A stretch of DNA of 64,000 nt from an uncultured Pelagibacteraceae bacterium (GTDB lineage: Bacteria; Pseudomonadota; Alphaproteobacteria; Pelagibacterales; Pelagibacteraceae): the NCBI GenBank assembly GCA_902574705.1, contig CACGOM010000001.1, positions 1 through 64,000 on the forward strand, in the 5' to 3' direction. Every line of letters begins with the position of its first letter. Within the stretch, counting starts at the first letter, position 1. The notes under the pieces were generated by a model that was not told the DNA's origin, did no database searches, and saw only the letters and a program-made list of their open reading frames with translations. This document shows, piece by piece, positions 30,783 to 38,505 of this stretch. Position numbers and translations under genes: made by a program.

Positions 30783-31193
30783 ATGGCAAAGAAAAAAAAT
30801 AAACCAAAGAAAAAAGAAAAAGAAGTAAAAGGTCAATTAGGAAAGAAAAAAGAGACTGCTAGAGAAAAAATGATTGGTCAAACTATTGGTTATCGTTACG
30901 ATGTTAACCTGCTGCCTGATTACGCTAGATTAACTCCTTTCTTGAAAAAATATATAGAAGCAATGGGTTGGGATGATCTCAACTGGTTAGAAGACGTACA
31001 TATGGGATATGAAGAGGACAGGCCAGCAGTATTTGATAGAAATGCAAATGGTTGGGTAACAATACCTAAAAAAATTAAATTACCTAATAATCAGCAAGAC
31101 AGAGACATGATTGCTAGAGAATTGTTGGTAAAATTTCAAATGTCTCCAAATCATCCTTTGGTAGATCTAAAAAAAGCATATAGAAAATTTTAA
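30783..31193 (+). CDS. conserved hypothetical, Lys-rich N-terminus, associated with mgs/glx genes
   Basis: 136 aa, 8 nt after mgsC, in operon. Confidence 0.65.
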   Translation: MAKKKNKPKKKEKEVKGQLGKKKETAREKMIGQTIGYRYDVNLLPDYARLTPFLKKYIEAMGWDDLNWLEDVHMGYEEDRPAVFDRNANGWVTIPKKIKLPNNQQDRDMIARELLVKFQMSPNHPLVDLKKAYRKF

Positions 31194-31222
31194 AATCAAA
31201 AAATTATTTGGTTCTAGTATTG

Positions 31223-31239
31223 GTTGATTAATAATCAAC
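31223..31239. promoter_or_regulatory. perfect dyad in the amt upstream region
   Basis: GTTGATTA-a-TAATCAAC, 8-bp arms with 1-nt centre. Confidence 0.45.
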
Positions 31240-31371
31240 TTTATCAACTAAAACGTACCTTTTTACTATTGTTATTAGTTTTTCAATAAAATAAATTTAA
31301 CAAAAAGTTTAGGTATGCGGAAATATTATTAAAGCATTCTTAAATTTGTAAATTAAAGGGAGGAAAGCACG

Positions 31372-32772
31372 ATGACTGATCAACTTAGTGCATTGACGAC
31401 CATATTTACTGAATTCTACTATTGGGTAACTGTAGTACTTATGTTCCTAATTCACGTAGGTTTCTGTATGTATGAGGTTGGAGCCTCTAGATATAAACAT
31501 CACCAACATACATTGATGAAGAATACAATGTTAATACCATTGGTTACAATAACATGGTTCTTTTTTGGTTGGTGGATATATTGGGCGTTTCCAACAGGAC
31601 CGGGTTTAGCACCTTCTATTATGAACGAAAGTGCAGCATTAATTACGGACGAGTCCGCATTTAGTGCAACTTGGTATACTGCTACAAGTGATTTAATGGC
31701 AATAAACCTTAACGACCACATAAGTGGTGTGTTCTGGGCAGCATTTCTATTATTTTCATGGACAGCAGCTTCAATCGTTTCAGGTGCTGTAATTGAAAGA
31801 ATTACAACATTTGCATTTGGTATCTTGGCAATAGCTATTGGTTCGGTATTCTGGACAATAGATGCTGCATGGGGATGGCATTTCGACGGTTGGATGTTAA
31901 AAATATTAGGTTATCACGATGCTTATGCATCGGGAGTAATTCACGCAATAGCAGGAGGATTTGCTCTTGGAATTCTAGTTGTTCTAGGACCAAGAATAGG
32001 AAAATTCTCATCTAGCGGAGAACCTAGAAATATAGGACCAAGAAATCCTTGGTTAGTAACAGTAGGATTATTTTTAATTTATACTGGTTTCTGGGGTTTT
32101 TATGCAGCGTGTAATATTCCAATCTATGATTTAGGACCTGAATATGGAATGGAAGGAGTAACATTCTGGACTGCAACAAACATTTATGTAACACCAACTA
32201 CTTTAAGTGGTATTACATTTAACTTCTTGATGTCGCTATCGGGAGGATTGTTGGCTGGGTATGTTATATCTAAAGGTGATCCTTTCTGGACATATTCAAG
32301 TGGACTAGCAGGAGTAATAACAGCTTCAGCAGGTAACGACTTATATCACCCAATTCAAGCAATGATAATCGCAATGATTGGTGTTTGGGTTGCTTACAAA
32401 CTGCATTATTGGGTTGAGCGTAAGTTCAAAATCGATGATGCTGTTGGAGCAGTTGCTGTTCACGGTTATGCTGGTTTCGTAGGATTAGTTATTTGTGGGT
32501 TTGTTCTAAATGGTTATCCATCATCTGGTTACAGTGTTGGAGCTATGTGGGATGGATCAACTTATGCTGCAATAAATCCATTAGGAATGTTTATTGGAGC
32601 AATAATTATGTTCTTCGTTCTAGGGTTTTTCCCTGGCTACATAATTGCTAGAGTTCTTCACGCTATTGGTAAATTAAGAATACCAAGAGAAGTGGAATTA
32701 GCAGGTCTAGATTATCAAATATTAGAGGATGCGAGCAGTGATGAAAAAGCCGTCGCATCATCTTCAAGGTAA
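31372..32772 (+). CDS. amt: ammonium transporter
   Basis: Polytopic membrane protein; Amt-like HAIAGGFALGILVVLGPRIGKF, DDAVGAVAVHGYAGFVGLV; strong AGGGAGG Shine-Dalgarno. Confidence 0.88.
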   Translation: MTDQLSALTTIFTEFYYWVTVVLMFLIHVGFCMYEVGASRYKHHQHTLMKNTMLIPLVTITWFFFGWWIYWAFPTGPGLAPSIMNESAALITDESAFSATWYTATSDLMAINLNDHISGVFWAAFLLFSWTAASIVSGAVIERITTFAFGILAIAIGSVFWTIDAAWGWHFDGWMLKILGYHDAYASGVIHAIAGGFALGILVVLGPRIGKFSSSGEPRNIGPRNPWLVTVGLFLIYTGFWGFYAACNIPIYDLGPEYGMEGVTFWTATNIYVTPTTLSGITFNFLMSLSGGLLAGYVISKGDPFWTYSSGLAGVITASAGNDLYHPIQAMIIAMIGVWVAYKLHYWVERKFKIDDAVGAVAVHGYAGFVGLVICGFVLNGYPSSGYSVGAMWDGSTYAAINPLGMFIGAIIMFFVLGFFPGYIIARVLHAIGKLRIPREVELAGLDYQILEDASSDEKAVASSSR

Positions 32773-32784
32773 AGGAGGTTAACT

Positions 32785-33006
32785 ATGGCTACAGTAAGTA
32801 ACTGGATAGATCATCTGAGTGCCTCTGAAGTTGCAGGGGCAGTTTACCCAGGAGTCGGTTCTGAGGGTATTCTTGTAATTGTTGGTATTATAATTTGGAT
32901 AGGCTGGCATGTTGTTTCAAGCATGCAAGAGTCTAACAAAATGAATGATATCGCAAGAAGAAGACCTGGAAAAGATGACTGGAAAAGCAACACACCTGAC
33001 TGGTAA
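32785..33006 (+). CDS. small single-TM protein downstream of amt
   Basis: 73 aa, one TM helix; strong AAGGAGGT Shine-Dalgarno. Confidence 0.7.
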   Translation: MATVSNWIDHLSASEVAGAVYPGVGSEGILVIVGIIIWIGWHVVSSMQESNKMNDIARRRPGKDDWKSNTPDW

Positions 33007-33018
33007 ATAATAGGTCTT

Positions 33019-33042
33019 GAGGGCGCATTAAACTGCGCCCTC
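33019..33042 (+). terminator. GC-rich hairpin, partial terminator candidate
   Basis: GAGGGCGCA(ttaaac)TGCGCCCTC, 9-bp perfect stem; T tract weak. Confidence 0.6.
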
Positions 33043-33050
33043 TTCAAAAG

Positions 33051-33209
33051 ATGGAAGAAAACAATCAAAAAGAACGAGAAAATAAAACACCTAGTAAAAT
33101 GGCTAGGCTAGCTTGGCCTAAAGCCAAGTATGGTGTTATAATTGCAATAATAATAATTGTGGTGGTAAATTTAATATACTACAAAGACGTAATAAAAAGT
33201 TTTTTTTAA
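33051..33209 (+). CDS. small single-TM protein (52 aa; below the supplied ORF-track cutoff)
   Basis: Translation MEENNQKERENKTPSKMARLAWPKAKYGVIIAIIIIVVVNLIYYKDVIKSFF; ends 3 nt before the next start. Confidence 0.55.
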   Translation: MEENNQKERENKTPSKMARLAWPKAKYGVIIAIIIIVVVNLIYYKDVIKSFF

Positions 33210-33211
33210 AA

Positions 33212-34537
33212 ATGTCAAAAAATCTTTCAAGAATTGCAAAACAAAAAAAAATAAAATACTTTCTCATTAGTTTTGTAGATTTATTTGGAGTTTTAAGATC
33301 TAAACTTGTTCCAGCAAGAGCGATTGGTGAAATGCAAAAAAATGGAGCTGGTTTTGCTGGTTTTGCTACTTGGCTAGATATGACTCCAGCAGACACTGAT
33401 ATGTTTGCAATCCCTGATCCTGATAGTTTAATCATTTTACCATGGAATAGAGAAGTTGGTTGGTTAGCTTCTGATTTATGGATGGATGGAAAACCTGTAG
33501 ATGCATCTCCGAGGATAATGCTAAAAAAACAAATAGAAAAATTATCTAAAAGAAATTTAAAAATGAAATCAGGTGTGGAATGTGAATATTTTTTATTGTC
33601 TGAAGATGGAAAATCAATATCAGATCCAAAAGATATACAATCAAAACCTTGCTATGATCAATCTGCATTAATGAGAAGATATGAATTAATTAAAGAAATT
33701 TGCGATTGTATGATTGAACTTGGATGGAACCCATATCAAAATGATCATGAGGACGCCAATGGTCAATTTGAGATGAATTGGGATTATTCAGATAGTTTAA
33801 TCACGGCTGATAGACATACATTCTTTAAATTTATGGTTAAATCTTTAGCTGAAAAACATGGATTAAGAGCAACTTTTATGCCTAAACCATTCACAAACTT
33901 AACAGGAAACGGTTGTCATGCTCACATTTCTTTATGGGATGGAAAATCAAATAAATTTTTAGAAAAAGGAGATAGGTTAGGTTTAAGTAAATTGGCATAT
34001 AATTTTTTAGGTGGAATAATAAAAAATGCAACATCTTTAGCTGCATTCTTTAATCCAACAATCAACAGTTATAGGAGGATAAATGCACCTCCAACAAAAT
34101 CAGGTGCAAGTTGGTCACCAAGCAGTATTTCTTATACTGGAAACAACAGAACTCATATGATTAGAGTCCCAGATCCAGGAAGGTTTGAACTTAGATTGAT
34201 GGATGGATCATCAAATCCATATTTGCTTCAAGCAGGAGTTATGGCCGCAGGACTAGATGGTATAAATAATAAAACTGATCCAGGAGAACCATTATTTTGT
34301 AATATGTATACAGATCATAAAAATTATCCAAATTTAGAAAGGCTTCCAAATGAACTTGAGGAATCTTTAGAAAATTTAGAGAATAACAAAATATTAAGAG
34401 AAGCTTTTGGAGAAAAAGTAATTTTAAGCTACGTAAAACTTAAAAAGCAAGAGATAGAGTCTTTTGATAATGAAGAAAGATTCGACAAAAGGTCACCCAT
34501 AACATCTTGGGAAAGAAATAATAGTTTAGACTGCTAA
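33212..34537 (+). CDS. gmaS: glutamine synthetase-like gamma-glutamylmethylamide synthetase candidate
   Basis: KKIKYFLISFVDLFGVLRSKLVPA, NDHEDANGQFEMNWDYSD, FMPKPFTNLTGNGCHAHISLWDG typical of GMAS/GlnT. Confidence 0.75.
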   Translation: MSKNLSRIAKQKKIKYFLISFVDLFGVLRSKLVPARAIGEMQKNGAGFAGFATWLDMTPADTDMFAIPDPDSLIILPWNREVGWLASDLWMDGKPVDASPRIMLKKQIEKLSKRNLKMKSGVECEYFLLSEDGKSISDPKDIQSKPCYDQSALMRRYELIKEICDCMIELGWNPYQNDHEDANGQFEMNWDYSDSLITADRHTFFKFMVKSLAEKHGLRATFMPKPFTNLTGNGCHAHISLWDGKSNKFLEKGDRLGLSKLAYNFLGGIIKNATSLAAFFNPTINSYRRINAPPTKSGASWSPSSISYTGNNRTHMIRVPDPGRFELRLMDGSSNPYLLQAGVMAAGLDGINNKTDPGEPLFCNMYTDHKNYPNLERLPNELEESLENLENNKILREAFGEKVILSYVKLKKQEIESFDNEERFDKRSPITSWERNNSLDC

Positions 34538-34543
34538 TAACTA

Positions 34544-35683
34544 ATGAGTGATACTGAAGTATTCGGTTGGAAATTTTCTAAATTTATTAATAATAAAAAT
34601 TACGATTTTAATAGGGATAAAATTCTTGATGTATGTGGAGAAGATAATGTTATTGATGCCCATAATCTGATTTCTGGTTGGCAAAATTACAATCCAACAC
34701 CGTTAGTAAAATTAAATAAACTGTCAAAAAAATTCAATTTAAATAATATTTTTTACAAGGATGAATCAAAAAGATTCCATCTAAAATCGTTTAAAGCTTT
34801 AGGGGGTGCTTATGCTGTACAGAAAATTACAAAAGGAAATAAATCTATCACTATTGCAACTGCTACAGCAGGTAACCATGGTAGATCGGTATCTTGGGGA
34901 GCACAGAGACTTGGTTTAAGTTGTAAAATATTTATTAGTGAGTTTGTAAGCGAAGCACGAGCTGATGTAATGAGAAATCTTGGTGCTGACGTTATAAGAG
35001 TAAAAGGTAATTATGAAGCATCCTTAAAAGAATGTATTAAACAATCAAAAATTAATGGTTGGGAAATAATACAAGATGTTGCGTGGGAAGGATATGAAGA
35101 AGTTCCGAAACTAACGATGGCAGGATATTCTGTTATGATAAAAGAAATTTCAAATCAAACAGACCAATATATAACTCATGTTTTTTTACAAGCAGGTGTG
35201 GGTGGAATGGCCTCAGGTGCAATTGCGGGTATTGCTAAATATTTTAAAAGGATACCAAAAATTATTATAGTTGAGCCTGAAACAGCTGATTGCGTTTTAC
35301 AAAGTATAGAAGCAGGCGAAATGCAAAAAATAGATATCAAAAAAGAAAGTATTATGGGTGGAATGTCATGTGGAGAAGTTTCTCTGGTACCTTGGAGAAT
35401 ATTAAAACATGCAGTAAATAATTGTATAAGTATAACAGATGAAAATATAGCTCAAACAATTGCTATGCTTAAAAAAAAAATTTTTAGTGATGAACCAGTT
35501 ATTGGAGGAGAGTGTGCAACGCCTGGTATAATTAGTTTAATAGCAGCCACTGAGAATAAACATATTAAAGATAAATTAGAGATAAATGAAAAATCAAATA
35601 TTCTTTTAATGGGTTGTGAAGGAGATGCAGATGAAAATCTTTACAAAAAATTATTAAATGAAGGTCTTAAACAATTAGTTTAA
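34544..35683 (+). CDS. diaminopropionate ammonia-lyase-like PLP enzyme
   Basis: FHLKSFKALGGAYAV (PLP Lys), ATAGNHGRSVSWGAQ, QAGVGGMASGAIAGI. Confidence 0.8.
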   Translation: MSDTEVFGWKFSKFINNKNYDFNRDKILDVCGEDNVIDAHNLISGWQNYNPTPLVKLNKLSKKFNLNNIFYKDESKRFHLKSFKALGGAYAVQKITKGNKSITIATATAGNHGRSVSWGAQRLGLSCKIFISEFVSEARADVMRNLGADVIRVKGNYEASLKECIKQSKINGWEIIQDVAWEGYEEVPKLTMAGYSVMIKEISNQTDQYITHVFLQAGVGGMASGAIAGIAKYFKRIPKIIIVEPETADCVLQSIEAGEMQKIDIKKESIMGGMSCGEVSLVPWRILKHAVNNCISITDENIAQTIAMLKKKIFSDEPVIGGECATPGIISLIAATENKHIKDKLEINEKSNILLMGCEGDADENLYKKLLNEGLKQLV

Positions 35684-35687
35684 ATTT

Positions 35688-36134
35688 ATGAAAAAACTAA
35701 AAGAAGAGGATATATATAAAATATTCAAGCCAGAATTAACTCCAAAAAGAATGTTAGAAATGGGTGTTTTTGGTGGATCATATTTTGGAAATGATATTAA
35801 AGAATATCCAAAAAAATGGTTTACGAATGTCAAATTAAGTAAAAATTTTGATGTAAGTTTAAATAGATTTAAAATAAGAGCGGGCCTTTCAAGAGAACAT
35901 TGGATAGAAAAAGGATGGATATTTAAAGAAGATCCGCTAGGTTGGTTTCAATGGTACTGTAGATTTTCAATGGGGAGACGTTTGCCTAAAGTTGACATAA
36001 CTCAAATAAAAAGATGGAAAAACTTTAAAAGACATGTCACCGCAATTGAAAAAAATTGTGAAAAGGGAAATTTGGATTGCAGAAAAAGGCAGAGACAGGC
36101 AATTCTGCAATGGGCTTATAATCCTTATAGATAA
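35688..36134 (+). CDS. hypothetical protein
   Basis: 148 aa, basic, Trp-rich; directly after the PLP enzyme. Confidence 0.65.
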   Translation: MKKLKEEDIYKIFKPELTPKRMLEMGVFGGSYFGNDIKEYPKKWFTNVKLSKNFDVSLNRFKIRAGLSREHWIEKGWIFKEDPLGWFQWYCRFSMGRRLPKVDITQIKRWKNFKRHVTAIEKNCEKGNLDCRKRQRQAILQWAYNPYR

Positions 36135-36136
36135 AA

Positions 36137-36568
36137 TTATTTAATTTTAGTTTTAAAATCTATTCCATATTCTGATCTTGGTCCATTTCTTAAACCAAAA
36201 GGTCCAGGAAAAAATATTGTCATTGGTCTAGTGCCTGATTTTAAATCTACTCTATGAAATGTATTTGCAGATCGAAATCCTATATATCCGGGTGGCCTCC
36301 AATGTTTTCCATCTTTAAGAGTTTCATAGTAACCACCTCTCAATATGATTGTCATAAAAGGACATAAATGGTTATGCACACCATCACCGTGATCATCATC
36401 TAACATTTCGTGAATTAGAATATTAAAGGGAAACCATTTGGGCCTATTTCTAAATAATACATAATACCTATTCATCCACGGTTTGGCCTCGTGAAATTTT
36501 GGGTGAGAAGGACCTCTGTCTAAAACTATTTTTTTTCTTCCTAATTTATCCAACAATTTTAAAAACAC
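36137..36568 (-). CDS. cupin-like hypothetical protein
   Basis: DDHGDGVHNHLCPFMTIILRGGYYE...FRSANTFHRVDL metal-cupin pattern. Confidence 0.7.
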   Translation of the reverse strand: MFLKLLDKLGRKKIVLDRGPSHPKFHEAKPWMNRYYVLFRNRPKWFPFNILIHEMLDDDHGDGVHNHLCPFMTIILRGGYYETLKDGKHWRPPGYIGFRSANTFHRVDLKSGTRPMTIFFPGPFGLRNGPRSEYGIDFKTKIK

Positions 36569-36572
36569 TTTG

Positions 36573-37868
36573 CTACTCTATCTTTATTATTGCATCATCT
36601 TTTAATACATACATTTTTTTATCTAGAATGTATGGTCTAGAAATTTTATTACTATCAATTTTTATTATATCTTTTGTTCTTCCATCAGTTATGTTTACTT
36701 TTAATAATCTTCCATTACTCAAACTCACATAGATAAAGTTTTTTGCAACTATAAAACCTGTTGGACGAATTTTTTTTCTATTAAGGTTTCCTAAAATATA
36801 TGTAGATCTTAATAAATTTCCATTTTGATTATCTAGGATAAATAAATAACCATTTTCTGAAATAGTTATAAGAAGGTTGTCTATTATTGTCGGTTCTAGG
36901 TCTGATTTAATTAACTGTTCCCATTTTACAAAACCATTTTTTGAGTCGATTGCAAATAATTTATTCTGATTATTTGAAACAAATATAGTCCCGTTATCAT
37001 AAACTAATCTTGAACTTTTAATAAGGAATGAACTTTCATAAATATCCTCATTAATTGTTTGTGTTTGCCAAACTAATTTTCCAGTATTTAAATCCAATGC
37101 GTTAATATCCCCAAATGTATCCATGAAAGTTACTAAATCATTATATACTACTAGAGAAATTTTTTTTTGAGACTTAATAAATGATTTTTCTGTATTAAAA
37201 TTCCAAATTTCTTTTCCATCTTTTAGTGAAATACATTTAATTCTGTTGTCTAGGTCTACAATAAATACCTTATCGTCAATGATTTTTATTTCAGAATTAA
37301 AAGAAGTAGTATTAATTTTTTTCCAAAGAATATTTCCGTTCGAGTAATCCATTGCATATAGTTTTGCTAAACTATCTGCAACAATTAAAATATTATTATC
37401 AGTTGCAAAATATATTGTTGGTTTTTGTTTTATTTCTTTTTTGTCATAATAGTTTTTCTTCCATATAAGTTTTGAGTCTTGACTAAATTTCAGTATCGAA
37501 CCTTTCTCGTCAAAGAAAATTAGTGATTTATCTTTGCCGAGTAATAAATCTGGATTGATATATTCAAAATTTTTAATTTTTTTGAATTTAAATTTTGAGG
37601 TTTTTTTAAATTCACTACTAAAATTAACGTAGCCAAAATTATTAGTTAAATTGCTAATAAAAGGGTTTTGTAAATAAGGAGCATTAATTTTAATTTTTAG
37701 GTTTTGATTAAATTCTCCTGCCAATTCTTTTTCTGATTTAAAAACTTCCTCAAGTTTTTCTTTATCATTTTCTATTTTCTGCGTTTTTGTCCAAAAATTT
37801 GATTTAGAATTTAATGAGCAATTGTTAAAAAAAATAAATATTATTAAAAATAAAATATACTTATTCAC
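36573..37868 (-). CDS. bamB: outer membrane assembly lipoprotein BamB-like (PQQ beta-propeller)
   Basis: Lipobox FNNCS; repeated LYAMDYSNGNILWK / IKCISLKDGKEIWN / INALDLNTGKLVWQ. Confidence 0.85.
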   Translation of the reverse strand: MNKYILFLIIFIFFNNCSLNSKSNFWTKTQKIENDKEKLEEVFKSEKELAGEFNQNLKIKINAPYLQNPFISNLTNNFGYVNFSSEFKKTSKFKFKKIKNFEYINPDLLLGKDKSLIFFDEKGSILKFSQDSKLIWKKNYYDKKEIKQKPTIYFATDNNILIVADSLAKLYAMDYSNGNILWKKINTTSFNSEIKIIDDKVFIVDLDNRIKCISLKDGKEIWNFNTEKSFIKSQKKISLVVYNDLVTFMDTFGDINALDLNTGKLVWQTQTINEDIYESSFLIKSSRLVYDNGTIFVSNNQNKLFAIDSKNGFVKWEQLIKSDLEPTIIDNLLITISENGYLFILDNQNGNLLRSTYILGNLNRKKIRPTGFIVAKNFIYVSLSNGRLLKVNITDGRTKDIIKIDSNKISRPYILDKKMYVLKDDAIIKIE

Positions 37869-38505
37869 TAAAATCTCTTTGCAATCTCTTTTGTGCCTCT
37901 AACTTTATTTGAGGATTTGATGTATCCAGTTCAATAATTTTTTGAAAAAATTCTTTTGATTTTACCATTTCGTTTTTTGAAAAATAATATTCAGCTAATA
38001 TATATAATGAGTGCGATCTCCACAAATTCGAACTACCAATTAATGGATTGAAAATTTTTAAAAGTTCTTCTTCGTTTGCTTTGTTGGAATTAAATAAACC
38101 TTTTTTATAAATAATTAAATTTTTTATCTCTTTGTCCAAATCTACATCTTCAATTAGAATATCAAAATATTGATTAATTTCATTTCTGTCAGTTATTAAG
38201 TTATTATCTAATAAAAAATACAATGCTAATGGAGAATAGGTTTTATCTTTGATATTTATAACATTTTTTAATTCTAAAATTGAAGTGTTAGGATTTTCTT
38301 GTTTATAGTTGCTTACTGCTAAATTGTATGACTCAGATACTTCAATTTTTTTATTTTTTTTATAATCAAGATAAAAAAAGAAAACAAAAAGTGAGAATAA
38401 AATAATTATTACAATTGTAATTATTGATTTAATGTTATTTGAAAAAAAACTACTTAAATTGTAGTTTTTCTTTTCAGTATTTGGTATTTGAATATCTTCA
38501 CTCAT
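37861..38505 (-). CDS. YfgM-like TPR membrane protein
   Basis: N-terminal TM then TPR-like region; overlaps bamB, the usual yfgM-bamB pairing. Confidence 0.7.
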   Translation of the reverse strand: MSEDIQIPNTEKKNYNLSSFFSNNIKSIITIVIIILFSLFVFFFYLDYKKNKKIEVSESYNLAVSNYKQENPNTSILELKNVINIKDKTYSPLALYFLLDNNLITDRNEINQYFDILIEDVDLDKEIKNLIIYKKGLFNSNKANEEELLKIFNPLIGSSNLWRSHSLYILAEYYFSKNEMVKSKEFFQKIIELDTSNPQIKLEAQKRLQRDFSE

